Assembly: GCA_003956705.1 (NCBI GenBank)
Contig: QZCP01000446.1
Location: 180,484-244,483, forward strand
Length of the DNA stretch: 64,000 nt
Direction of reading: 5' to 3'
From: Brevipalpus yothersi
Taxonomy: Eukaryota; Arthropoda; Arachnida; Trombidiformes; Tenuipalpidae
Both the position numbers and the translations under genes were made by a program. Below the pieces are notes generated by a model, which had not been told where the DNA came from, searched no databases, and saw only the letters and a list, made by a program, of their open reading frames with translations. Position 1 is the first letter of the stretch; every line of letters starts with the position of its first letter. Below are positions 31,281-42,900 of this stretch, piece by piece.

Positions 31281-32583
31281 ATGAACCTAAGAATTGGGTA
31301 TCCACCCAATGAAGCTTTCTCCATATCTAACGGTAAATTTCAAGGTATTATGGCAACCTACATCAATAAGAATATCTATTTTCCGGAAAATTTTACCGTA
31401 AAAGATTCAACAAAACTAAATGGTTCATTGGAAGAAATCCTCGAAAATGAAGTAGACTTTCTTCCTACTCATTCGAATTTGGCTGAACTTCCGGTTAATC
31501 TGACCACAGGTCCTGTATTTAGTTATTTGAAGTGCTACTTTTTGGGTAAAAATTTTATGCACCAAGTGATCACTCAACAGGAAGTACAAAATGTCTTAAC
31601 TGATGTGGATTTAGCTCCTATGATGGTCTCATTTGCCCTCTTCATCTTACTGCTAATTTTCCTGATCAAGATCAACAATACCACATTTATTGATGCTTTT
31701 TGGCTCATGGTTGCCGTGTGTTTACGTAACTTTTCTTATTTGAATCCTGCAAAAAATACCCAAAATCAATTCTGACCATGATCATTGTATTTGTATTCAT
31801 ATTCCATATTTTTTCGGCTGCATAATCCAAACAAATCGTATTAGTCGATCTGAGGGAATCAAAGTTGAAAATTATGAGGACATTATCAGACAAAATTTTT
31901 CACTATTACTGGCAGCAACCGGAAAGTGTAAGGCTCTGTTCGAAGAGTGGGGACAAGAGGTCAAGAAAAATCTTGGTAATCATTTGTACAGTGGACCAGA
32001 ATTCTCACTTGATGAATGGCTGGAGCATCCAACATTTTTCGCTCTAATGGAAGAAACCCATGGAGTTGCTACAATCGAATTGGTTTGTATTGTGGCTGGA
32101 AAATGTCGTGGACAACTGACTTTTTCTCCTTATCCAATTATGGAAATCCCGGAAAGTCAATATTTTCATAAAAGTTTGGACAAGAATAAGAGAAGAGAAC
32201 TCATCAAATGGGGTTACGCTAGTCTTGAGATGGGTTTCGATAAGCATGAGAAAACCTTCTGGGTTGGTACTGTACAAAATTCACTGAAAGCCAAAGCCAG
32301 TCCAGATTGTACTACAGTTTCGAAAATGGATTCCAGAGTTGCTCCACTGGATTATCACTTTTTTGACGGAATTGTAGAGCTACACTTTTTCACCTGCTAC
32401 TTAGCTAGTTTTATGGTGCTATATTTCCACATAAGATATTATTCAAGAAATTCGTCCCGGAAAAATGTGAAAATCCGATCTCTCGTTGACCATCATGAAA
32501 ATCGACATATCTCACAATTGATCCGAAGCAGCTCATATCATAATTCATTCACTCGACCAACCATTATTTTCATCCCTTCATGA
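31281..32583 (+). pseudogene. IR-like gene, subfamily D, two homopolymer frameshifts
   Basis: Reads well from ATG 31281 (MNLRIGYPPNEAFSISNGKF) through S1, M1 and the pore to about 31752. The frame shifts at the A6 run near 31751, continues through M3, and shifts again at the T run near 31810. It is then open to 32583 through S2 (SRSEGIKVENYEDII), the cysteines (IELVC, SPDC), M4 and a basic tail about 45 residues longer than in sister copies. Both lesions look like loss of one base in a homopolymer and nothing else is damaged. The copy is therefore either a very young pseudogene or an intact gene with assembly errors. A TTTTTCAG sits 6 bases before the ATG. Confidence 0.8.
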
Positions 32584-33445
32584 TCATATCGGAAGTTCAT
32601 GATCTACCCATCCAATTTGCATTAAAAAAAATAGTCAGAAAGTAGTTAATTTTTTGGTTAGTTAGTTTGTTAAATCCCTAACCAAATCGTTGAGCTGATT
32701 GGTGAACCTAAAACCGAAAAACTTTTTTTTTTGGGTTCAAACCTTGATATTGACAACACTAGATAGCAGCATACTAGAAAGCGTGTATATCAATGACGCA
32801 ATATTAAAGCATCAAAAGTAAACTTTGTCGGAACGATGTGGAGTGGATGATGTTGTTGATATTATCTCTACTTTTTCCATAAAACTATCTGTTGATTTAT
32901 TGATACCATTCTCACCATGGCCTCTTGGTTTGGTTTCATCATCATCTCATTTAATGCATCCTGATCGTCGAGAGGAAAGAGAAAAAATTCCTCATTTTCA
33001 TTTTTGTTGTGCTCCTCGTTTTGTGTGTCTCCGTTTCATGATTAAGAACAGAGGAAAAAAGCAAGCAAAACAGTGAGAAGGAGAGAGAAAGAGATGAAAA
33101 AATGATCTCATCATTAGAGAGGAAGAGAGAGTTTTTTTTGTTTGTTTTGCTGGTAGTGAGACATATGGCTGATTGTTCATTTGATTAGATTTATCATTAT
33201 ATTGCTCGGTTATCCGTCCTTAATGAGTGCATTTACGATACAATGTTGGAATGATTCACATATGGTTAGTCCACACCTACCCGATTGTGGATGGGTCAAG
33301 AGGATTAGGAAAAGAGGAGGTACATCTTTTTGGCTGGAAATGAGCGGAAAACATTTAACAAACATTCGAAATTGTATTCTAATATTAAGTATGATCCATG
33401 TCTGTTAGTTGAGAGAAGAGAAGTAATATCTTAAGGAACTTCAAA
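32584..33445. other. Spacer between the receptor array and the transporter gene
   Basis: No credible coding frame. Short homopolymer runs and purine-rich patches only. The last part (about 33200-33445) probably holds the promoter and 5' UTR of the SLC46-like gene, without a motif I can name. Confidence 0.45.
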
Positions 33446-35253
33446 ATGTCACCAAATCAACATTCCGACCAGCCAAGTTCTGTAAATGAAGCTCCAACAC
33501 CTGCATCTTTCAGTTATCTTAAAGTTATAAATTTGGATATTTTTTGTTTCCTCATTATTTTTGGTTTCAGTTTCTCTGAGATTAGTCTCAATCAGATTGT
33601 TCAAGACAAAATTTGTCTCAATAATTTGAAATTGTCTTCCGATGTTTGCGCCAACATTCAAGATCGAAAAGATTATATGACCCAAGCGATCGATATTTAT
33701 GGACAAGTCACCCTTTGGAAATCATATTCATCACTGATAGATTGTCTTCCCAGTATTCTAGTCACTTTGTTCATCGGAAAATGGCTTGATCGATATCCAA
33801 AAATGATGAAATACGTCCTTGCCGCTGGACCGTTTGCATTCTTCTTGGGAGCTCTGATTGTTCTGCATCAACTCTACTATTTTGAGATTAGTAAGAAAAA
33901 TTCTCGCAATCGAATTTGATCTCATTTTTAACGTGGATTTTCCCACTTTCCATCAGATTACATGGTTTTACTTGTATACAATGTTCCAAAAATGCTAAGC
34001 GGTGGTATGGCGGCATTTCTCTGTTGTATTTTCACACTAGTCACAAAAACTTCCCCACCATCACATCGTATGATCAGATTTGGTATGATTGATTTTGCGA
34101 TACAAGGAGGTGAGTCGAGATAGTGGTGTACAGAATATTATCGTGATGCTAACAAAATTGTACTCATAATCACAAAAGGTGTTCTTGCTGGTATGCTTTC
34201 GGGAGGATTAGTTTTGAATCTCAAACCATGGTTTGGTCATGAGCTGCAAAATTATACCGGCGTATTCTTGATATCTTGTGTTATCTATCTTTTTGCAACT
34301 TTTTGGGTACTAGTGTTGATCGATACGGAGAAGTCATATGAACACCAGACTGATAAGAAAAGTCAACACAATGATCAAAATCAAAATCAAATTCAAGGAT
34401 CGCTCACTGATCGACAAGGTCTAGGACAAATATTTTTAGAGATTTTTGATACCTCAAATGTAATCGATATGCTCAAGACATGTTTCAAGAAACGCTCCTA
34501 CCATAAGCACCTGTACATGTGGGCTTCTCTTTTATCGATGACTATTTATATTTTCTGCGTCCTTGGTGAATCAACAATAGCATATCAATTTGCTCAACTT
34601 GCTTACCATTGGAATGCAGTCACATATTCAACGGCAAGAGCAGTATCTCTCGTACTTCCGGCTTTCATGGGCCTCATATTACCTTATGTTTTGCAAAAAT
34701 GTTTACACTTGGAAGACGCTGCATGTGGAATTCTAGCAATTCTTTCGGCCATGATGTCATTCATAATCAAGGGTGGAATTTTGGAGCCATATGTTTTTTT
34801 CCTTTCCAGTATCATAGCAGCATTCTCATCTGTCTTCTCACCCTGTGTTCGATCCATGATATCGAAATCAGCTGATCCCAGTGAGGTTGGCCAAGTTTTC
34901 ACTCTTCTAGGATGTCTCGAGGCAGCCACACCTATGGTGTATGGTTTTTATTTCTCACTGGTATTCACTGATACTGCAAGTGTATATCCTGGATTTGTTT
35001 ACCATGTGACGATTGGTATGCTAATGATACCTTATCTGGCTATTCTTTGGATGGATCTCGATATGAGACGCCAGAAAAAGTTAGAACTGAAAGCACAAGT
35101 GAGTCTTCATCTTTGTTCTGAGAAATGACCATTCTTTACTAATATCTTTCATTCAACATTCAGACGGGAAGAGCGATTTCTGAGGATGACACTTGTAAAT
35201 TAATTGAAAACGAGTGTCTTCAAGCTGATGGCCCGTCCTGTTCTAAAGAATAG
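33446..35253 (+). CDS. SLC46-like major facilitator transporter
   Basis: Multi-pass MFS carrier resembling the SLC46 family (proton-coupled folate transporter and relatives). Four exons, 33446-33890, 33957-34109, 34179-35098 and 35164-35253, give 535 residues with clean GTAAG/GTGAG donors and AG acceptors. Family-like features include the first helix region (FCFLIIFGFSFSEISLNQIV), conserved cysteines in the first loop (DKICLNNL, SSDVCANIQ), and the MFS loop 2-3 signature LFIGKWLDRYPKMMKY. A long polar central loop (about residues 290-330, Gln/Asn-rich) separates the two six-helix halves. The substrate cannot be told from sequence. The gene is single copy here, just downstream of the receptor array, with no sign that it belongs to it. 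Confidence 0.8.
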
Positions 35254-35861
35254 CGTGTCAATTTCGTTCGAAAATTTTCAAGGTATTTTTAAATAATGAA
35301 TTGTTACTGTGGTGATAAAAAATTTCCGAAAGTTGTAAGATAGTTTCCACCCCCTTGTCACTTACATTTGACGATAGATTCGATTTGAATCAAGTTTAAT
35401 TTAAGTATCAAAATGATATAATGTTATCCTCATTTCCAAAACCGAATTAAAAAGTTACACATTGTGAGTAACAATTATCAATGGCAATCAGTTTGAATGA
35501 AAGGAGGGGTACAGTCTAACCTCTCTTACACACCTACTATGACTGCTTTTCCAAGAACCCTTTTCATCGTCAATGAAACTGACTATCAGTAATCATCCGG
35601 TATTAGTGCACTCTGGAACAAACGATCTGAAGCTGATAAAACTGATGAAAATCTTTGGTACATCTGTTATAACAATACGAGATCTAACTTTCAATTTTAT
35701 TCTTGAGTTTGACTTTCCGTATTTTCGAATATATCCGGTAATGGACAATTTATATGAATATAAATATCAAGAGAGTTCCATTTTGTTATCTTGAAATGTT
35801 CGTTACCAGAACACATAATCATTTAAGAGTTCATAATTTGGCTATAGCCTCATGGAAGAGC
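35254..35861. other. Convergent 3' ends, no gene seen
   Basis: Lies between the stop of the (+) transporter gene and the stop of the (-) membrane-protein gene. The open frame at 35573-35794 has no conserved feature. Confidence 0.5.
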
Positions 35862-36434
35862 TTATCGAAGATCATTGTTGAATTGATATTGACTTTGGTC
35901 AAAAAAATTTTTGTTGGACGTACTTGGAAAAGGTGATTCAGAATTGGGTAGCTCAAGAACTCCTGGTGTATCAATCTCAAAAGATCTCGTAAGATCGGCG
36001 AAAGCTAAAGAATTGGGAAGACGACGCGTTGAAAGTGATTGGAATGTCCATGATGAGCCACTTGATAAATCAAGACGATTTCCGTTATCATCATCGATTG
36101 ATTTCATGCTGAACTCTTTGTCAATTTCTCGAGCAAGATCATCATAACTGGTCGAATTTTTAGGCTTGCTGTTCATTAAGCCCAAGAGCAAGCAGCCACC
36201 GGCGAAAAAAACGGCTACAGCGATCACAAAATATTTGTATTTGTAAACAATCCACTCTTGGAATAGATTCCAGACTGATGGTTTTGATGAATCTTCCTCC
36301 TTATCTGGGTCTGTCTGATTAGAATTCGAATGAACGAGAGGCTCAGGCTGTTGGACACTATCGATACAGTTAAGTATACAGAAAATCGAAAAAATTTGCA
36401 GAAAAACAATTAAAAAATTATGAAAATATAACAT
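35862..36434 (-). CDS. Small single-pass membrane protein, unknown function
   Basis: 190-residue open frame on the minus strand with ATG at 36432-36434. Visible: a hydrophobic amino-terminal segment (about 5-24, signal peptide-like), a short acidic polar region, a transmembrane helix at about 68-88 (YFVIAVAVFFAGGCLLLGLM), then a Ser/Asp-rich cytoplasmic tail of about 100 residues with no domain I recognise. The order fits a type I membrane protein. No introns needed. It is transcribed in the same direction as the ABCH gene behind it, about 550 bases apart. The product may be specific to the lineage. Confidence 0.6.
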   Translation of the reverse strand: MLYFHNFLIVFLQIFSIFCILNCIDSVQQPEPLVHSNSNQTDPDKEEDSSKPSVWNLFQEWIVYKYKYFVIAVAVFFAGGCLLLGLMNSKPKNSTSYDDLAREIDKEFSMKSIDDDNGNRLDLSSGSSWTFQSLSTRRLPNSLAFADLTRSFEIDTPGVLELPNSESPFPSTSNKNFFDQSQYQFNNDLR

Positions 36435-36981
36435 CTCAGTGATAAAATGGAGTTTTCATTCATTTTTTTCCACAGGCACAAAGAGTTAATTGGATCTCGG
36501 TCAGAATGTGAAGAAATGGATAAGATCTATGACAACCACTTAAAGTCATTTCTGGATCATTCATTTGTGGATGTTTGCTAATCATAACATTACAGAGTGA
36601 CATAAAAACTTCTCAGTATGATTTATTGTGGAATAAAATACAATACAAATAAGTGCAGTAAAGATTTTAAATATACTAATGTAAAACCATCCTGATCAAA
36701 TTTGTACAAATTTTCTCCATTATTCCATGAACTTTCTTCGTGATATTCTTTATATCATTTTAATAAGTTTGGTGACGAACTTTTTATTTCCCTAAATTAT
36801 TTCATCATTTCTTTGAGATTGTTCAAAGAGCTCTTCTCACTCCTTTAAATGATTCTTAATTGGAATTTCGTCTCAAAATCTATGAGACTGATTTCTCCAA
36901 CTCATTTGATGATGTTCGAAATAATTGACGTCCAAAGTGTGGAATACATGAGAATTTCATTAATGAACATAGTATTATGCC
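36435..36981. other. Spacer between two minus-strand genes
   Basis: AT-rich; includes the 3' UTR of the ABC transporter gene and the 5' region of the small membrane-protein gene. Nothing else seen. Confidence 0.5.
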
Positions 36982-38994
36982 TTATTGATATCTGAGTGCA
37001 ATGAGAGCATGAATAAAAAGATGTACAAAAAGCTCGACAAATGAATTGAATATTCTGACAGAATAGACATCTTGTCCCTTCAGCATCAGTGATTCTACTA
37101 TATCTCCAGCAGCCGGTGTTGGAATGATATGAGATGAAATTTTCATATAATAAGGAAAAAATTCCTCCGACCATAGTACACGGAATGGACCAAAACCGGT
37201 GATAATAAGTGTTAAATTGACAAGAAGAAGAAAAGTCAAACTTGGATACAATTGAACGAGAGTATATGTGAAAAAAACTGATGTCATTCCCACAATATAC
37301 AATGCTAAAAGAGGTACCAAATGATTATTTGATTTTGTCTCTGGTCTAATTGATATGACCATAATAGCGTAAAGTATTGTGATGGTGATCCATATTATCA
37401 TGATGCACCACAAAATCTGGAATATATTGATTCTCCTTCTCTTAAAGCCCATCGACTGCTGACGTTCACTCATCGAATGAACTTTATCGTCACACATAAG
37501 ATACGCTAAACAGAATTGAGAATAGCCAAAAGCAAAGTGGGTCATCATTCGCCACAGTACCGAATGTGAAGATTTCGAATAGAAGCCATCTTCTTTGGAA
37601 TCTATCAGGGCCTCTGTTTCGATGAAATCAATTTTACGACTATGCCCATAAATTTGAGTTGATAAATTGTGAGCATAATTATGAAAAGTTTCAAATAAAA
37701 TGTAATCTGCATAATCGGCGATCACTTGATTAGCATTGTCACCTCGATATCGAACTATTCCAACATGTGTTCCTCTACATGACGGGTGTCTCCGGTACAA
37801 GCATCCAACATATTCTCTGAATTTTGGCTGAAATTCATCTGAAAACATCAGATAGCCAGCAATTTGTGTTCGCTCAACCTTTTCGATTGCTTGCTGTTCA
37901 CTTTGGATAAAAACTTTCTCAACCAATGTCATTGGATATACATTGAGAATTGCACTCGATTGATTTAAGGTGTCGACAATACCAAATCTCAGAGTATCTT
38001 GTGTAAAATGTGCATATAAATTGGAAAGTAAAAGATAAGCCAATGTATTCTGTAGCACCAGCATGATCATTGGAATTATAATTTGTCTTAATGTGAGCTT
38101 CTTGTATCTGAAGAATGATGCATCTATATCATTGATGTCCGAACTTGTTTTGCTTGAAATTTTCAATGAAACTTTTCGTGGCTTTGGAATGCATGAGGTC
38201 GTGTAAGATGAGTGAGTAGATAAGTTATTCCTTGATTGATCACTGTTGCTGATGAGTAAATTAATTGCACCACCTAAACTTAGATTTCGAAATCGACGTT
38301 CGTTTCGCAATACCAATGGATCCACTTCTATCTGAATTCTACCATCCTTCAAGTAGCCAACAGTATTGGCACTGATAAGTTCATCAGTATAATGGGTTGT
38401 AACCAGTATTGTGGCACCTTTCTCATCTCGTAAGCATTTCAAATATGTCCAAATAGCATCTCGAGCAATAGGATCAGATCCAACAGTTGGTTCATCGAGT
38501 AACAAAAGTTCTGGTCCATGAAGCACTGAACACACAAATGATAAGCGTCGTTTCTCACCACCACTAAGAGAGTTTATTGTTTTATTTAAATCAGATATCT
38601 TGAGAATATCACTGAATGAACTGATTTTAGATTGTAGTATAGTTCCGATCATCCCATGGCATTTACCAAAGAATATCAACACTTCATGGGCAGTTAGACA
38701 CGTATCAAGAGACACATCTTGCGGCATATAGCTCACCCGAGGACCTGGAATAATACTTTTCGAAGCGTCAACATTGGGAATAGATCCAAGAGTTCGCACG
38801 GTTCCATTTGCGGGCTTGATGTAGCCCCAAATGCATCGAATTAAGGTGGTTTTACCGCAACCAGAGCTTCCAACTAGACCATAAATAATTCCTGGAGCAA
38901 TTTTCAAATTCAATTCACTCAAAATTGGTTCGTCAAAGTTGACAGCAATCTGGTCACAGCTCACAGCGTATTGGAGCATTTTATCAGAAAGCAT
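36982..38994 (-). CDS. ABC transporter, ABCH-type half transporter
   Basis: 670-residue single-exon frame. The nucleotide-binding domain comes first: Walker A GSSGCGKTT (residues 42-50), Q-loop MPQDVSL (90-96), signature LSGGEKRR (143-150), Walker B LLLLDEPT (163-170), D-loop GSDP, H-loop TTHY (199-202). The membrane domain follows, with a long extracellular loop after its first helix and a cluster of helices at the C-terminus (from about residue 500). This reverse order plus the CGKTTLIRCIWG context points to subfamily H, found in arthropods and some other animals but not mammals; members studied in insects act in cuticular lipid export. ABCG is the alternative. All catalytic motifs are intact. 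Confidence 0.85.
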   Translation of the reverse strand: MLSDKMLQYAVSCDQIAVNFDEPILSELNLKIAPGIIYGLVGSSGCGKTTLIRCIWGYIKPANGTVRTLGSIPNVDASKSIIPGPRVSYMPQDVSLDTCLTAHEVLIFFGKCHGMIGTILQSKISSFSDILKISDLNKTINSLSGGEKRRLSFVCSVLHGPELLLLDEPTVGSDPIARDAIWTYLKCLRDEKGATILVTTHYTDELISANTVGYLKDGRIQIEVDPLVLRNERRFRNLSLGGAINLLISNSDQSRNNLSTHSSYTTSCIPKPRKVSLKISSKTSSDINDIDASFFRYKKLTLRQIIIPMIMLVLQNTLAYLLLSNLYAHFTQDTLRFGIVDTLNQSSAILNVYPMTLVEKVFIQSEQQAIEKVERTQIAGYLMFSDEFQPKFREYVGCLYRRHPSCRGTHVGIVRYRGDNANQVIADYADYILFETFHNYAHNLSTQIYGHSRKIDFIETEALIDSKEDGFYSKSSHSVLWRMMTHFAFGYSQFCLAYLMCDDKVHSMSERQQSMGFKRRRINIFQILWCIMIIWITITILYAIMVISIRPETKSNNHLVPLLALYIVGMTSVFFTYTLVQLYPSLTFLLLVNLTLIITGFGPFRVLWSEEFFPYYMKISSHIIPTPAAGDIVESLMLKGQDVYSVRIFNSFVELFVHLFIHALIALRYQ

Positions 38995-39463
38995 TTGAAA
39001 CGTTTCGTTGTTTCACATTATAAAGCTTATACAGCAGTGTTGATCGTTCAGAGACATTTTTTTAGCTAACATTCACTCACCAAAGTTCATTCGCTGGTAG
39101 ACAAAAAAGTTTTGATAGTCCCATAAAATTTTTGAACTAATTAATTACTCAAAGATAGAAAGAGAGAGAACCAGTTTAATTCTTGTACGCTGATGTTTTT
39201 GGTACTCAAAATTTGTGAGTATATCATCAACCAATAAGTTAGATACCTTGATTGAAGAGCGGAAAGATTAGCCTCTAGGCTATCGGAAAAAAAAGTGTTG
39301 AAGAGAAACGAGAATCTAAAATTACGAAGGCTTGCTATTTTCAACGAATACTGGTCTAGATTTTGTGTATTTCGCAATATTTCAAGAAGAAGAAAAAAGA
39401 AAAAATGTAGCAAAAGTTGTTAACATTCTATAATTCTAAGGTGAGGATAATTCCATAAAAGCA
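38995..39463. other. Divergent promoter region, left part
   Basis: Lies between the start of the (-) ABCH gene and the repeat block upstream of the (+) helicase gene. No gene; the minus-strand frame 39141-39413 has no recognisable feature. Confidence 0.45.
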
Positions 39464-39700
39464 GTGTGATCACATTACAAATCTTTACAATTCATTTTTG
39501 AGATCATCAAAAGTCTGATTGCTCAACTCGATTTTCATCAATTTTTTCAATTCCTCAAAGTTTTCACGAAAAAAGAAAAAAAAGTTTCGGAAAAAGTTTG
39601 AAAATTAAATCAAAATTAAATTAAATCTCGAGAATATCGTTTCTATTATCACTTTTCTAGATGGCGTAACTTACGATAAACTTTTTGGCGCTTCAATTTC
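39464..39700 (+). promoter_or_regulatory. Shared upstream block with AGATGGCG motif, copy 1
   Basis: Similar to 44037-44240, in the same orientation relative to the next gene. Common landmarks are CATCAAAAGTC, CTCGATTTTCATC, GTTTTCACG, AGATGGCGT (here at 39659-39667) and GGCGCTTCAAT. The ATGGCG core resembles YY1/Pho sites often found near transcription starts. It lies about 290 bases before the helicase ATG. The regulatory role is inference. Confidence 0.6.
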
Positions 39701-39952
39701 TTTCAACTTTCGAAATGAAAAAAAAGCGCCAATTTTGAAGATACTTTTTGTTGGCATTTTAGCTGAAATGAATCGAAAAAAATGATGTTGACATTTTTAT
39801 TCATCTCGTAATGAACAACAAACATCAACATGTATTATTAGTATTGCTTTGGAAGTAATTTGTTAATTTTTTTTAAATGTTAACCTGTTGAGCAAACATT
39901 GGTACTGATTGGTGAGTGATTAAGAGAGATAAAGAAAGAGAGGGAGAAAACT

Positions 39953-42900
39953 ATGACTTGTCCAGATGAAATATCTCTCATCACTGATGATGAAGATGAT
40001 GATGAAATGATTGGTCCTGTGCCTCGTGTTGTGTTTTTGGGTAAAGATGAAGTGCCTGCTCGTCGAGGTTTTTTATTGGGATGTGTTCAACCTAAGATAG
40101 CATCATTAGATGATGATGATGATGATGGAGATGTTGAGACATTGGAGCCTGATAAGACGGATCATCCAAAACAACAGCAGCAAAAACGCCAGCAGCATCA
40201 ACCTCAAACAATTACTCAAACTAAGGATAAGCCTTCGATCAAACCCAATGCTACCAGCTCAATGTCTAGGAGTAAGCTCACAAACAGCTCACTGACCAAA
40301 CAAAATTTGAGTATCAACAGTAAACCTTTGGTCCGAAAAGCTCATGTGATTCCGCTGCCAGCCAAGAAGACAACAGCAACCGTTAGTCCTTTATCAAAAA
40401 GGCTTCCTATCAATTCTTTGGCCAAAAGAAAATCCATCACCACTCTTACCAAAAAGAAGTCATTGTTTAACTATGTTTGTTTATCTAAGAAAGATTTACC
40501 ATCAAAAGCTCCTGACAAGTTGGATCTGTTGAAAGATACTACTCATAAGCGTATCGCTGTTGCCAAAAATCAGTGTATGAGTCGTATGACTAATCTTGTT
40601 GAGTCAATAATCGCTGCAAACGAGAAGAAGAAAGACTGTGATAAACCATCTACGAATGGTGAAAAATCTAGTGAACCAGCGAAAAGTACAATTGCTGCAA
40701 TGAATCAGCCGTCAACAAGTACAAGTAATGGACAGCCATTTAAAAGACCTCTTCCTGATGCATTTTGTACTGATAAAAAGAAGGTGAAACCATGTGATAC
40801 AGACTATGATATTCATAAAGTTATCGCTGACAAGAGGAAAAAGCATGAAAGTGTCAGTATGAGCCCAGCCAAGCCATTAGGACCTCCACCAGTTACTCTT
40901 GGAAAGAATATTAATGTCCCTGTTACCAAGATAGTACCGACTTCCAATGTATTGAAGAGTCAAATCAGTCTTCTTCCAAAAGATGTCAACTGTAAATCGT
41001 ATTCTGCTGATCCATTCCTTCAGAGAGTTCTAGAGTGGAAAGTTAATTGGATGCGAGAGAATCGAACGATAAAGAACAAACCTCCACCGCTAAGTGAAAG
41101 ACCTTTGAGTCATCTGAAAACTACTTATACATCACTGAAGGAGTACTGTGAAACTTATGAACCACTGATTCTTCATGAAGTTTGGGGTCATATGATGCAG
41201 GCTTTTGAAAGTGGACAATCAGGAACCAATATGTTCCTTTCACTATTTAGTTTTGAAACTGCCGATAACTTCATGAGATTAGACTGTCAAGCAACTTGTT
41301 CATTTAAAGATTTCGAGGATCAAAAACATATAGCTGAAGGTGAGATGGTTCTGGCCGAGCTTCCTGTTGAACAGAATGAACGAAAATTGGTATTTGGATA
41401 CATTCAAGAGCTCTCGACCGAGGAAATAACTGACAGGAGTATCCTAGCTCCTTCACTAAAAGTTAAACCTGGTCATCGCTTGTTGTTAAAGTACCATGTC
41501 AGGACCAAATTACGAATCATAAAACTCGATATGAGTCAAATGATGAGAATGACATCTTTCTACTATCTCAGACCAATGTTGCGAAATGTTGAGGCAATGT
41601 ATACACTAGCTAATTCCAGACTCTGTGATGATATCTTGAATCCAAGTCAAATGGCATGCCAAATGGCTATTCCATCATCTATCGAAGTCCCTGAAAATTC
41701 TCACAATGAATCACAGTACAAAGCCATTCTTGCCGCTGTTGAAGCTGTCATGCGTCCATATCCGATTCCAAAAATGCTGCTAGTCCAGGGTCCTCCAGGA
41801 ACTGGTAAAACTTTCACCCTCATAGGGATGATCAAAAAAATCTTTCTCGATTGGGATGATACTACCAGCTTACCAAAGATTCTTGTATGTACTCCATCTA
41901 ATGGTGCTGTGGACGAAATTGCTCGTAGACTTCACGCAGAGCGACATTTTCTCAACAGCTCTCCTTTAAATCGAAGTCTTCGATTAGTGAGGCTTGGTCA
42001 GCCCTCTCAAATTCATCCTAGTGTTCGCAAATTTTGTCTGGATGAGCTGGTGGATTCGAATGTTAAGAATAGAAAGAATGAGCATGAAAAACAGAAACAA
42101 AGCAGAATCACTACTCTGGAAGAAATGGCCGCCGAAAAAGATCGCGAGATAGCAGATCTCCGTGCTCGTAATGAAAAAGAGAAAGCAAACCAGTGCTCAG
42201 CCGAAATGTATCAAATTTTTCGGGACATAAAGTTAGCTAAATCTGAATTGAGCAGAGCTGACGAAGGTGGTGGAGGTGAAAAGAAGGCGCTCAAAATCGA
42301 TATTCTTCGCAAGGCTGATGTCATCTTATCAACCTTGAACAGTTGTCGTAATAATTTATTGGAAATTTTGTCTTCCACGGAGAGAGATCCTATCAAATTC
42401 AACTGTGTTATCATCGATGAAGCATCACAGTGTTGTGAACCAGAGGTTTTGATGCCTCTTATGTATACCTCAATTTCTAAGATGATTCTCATCGGAGATC
42501 CCATGCAGCTGCCTGCTACTGTGGTTTCTCCGTCAGCAGCTGATTATCATTATGGCCGCTCACTTTTCGAGCGCGTCTTTGATCGTTTTGGCAAGTATGC
42601 TGAACAAAGTCCTGTTCTCATGTTGGATACTCAGTACCGTATGCATTCGGATATATGTCGTTTTCCGTCCAAAAAATTTTATGATGATCGATTGAAAACT
42701 CCATCATCTCTCGATGAGAGACCTTTTCCTATCAAGCCTTACATGATATTTGATCTTCGAGGAACTACAGAAGATTCCTCAAATCCAAAGAATATCACCA
42801 ATGAATTGGAGGCAGAGTTTGTTGTAAATCTCTATACAGCAGTCCGAGAGTTGATCCCAAAGAATCGAACTGTGGGTGTCATTACTCCTTATCAGGGTCA

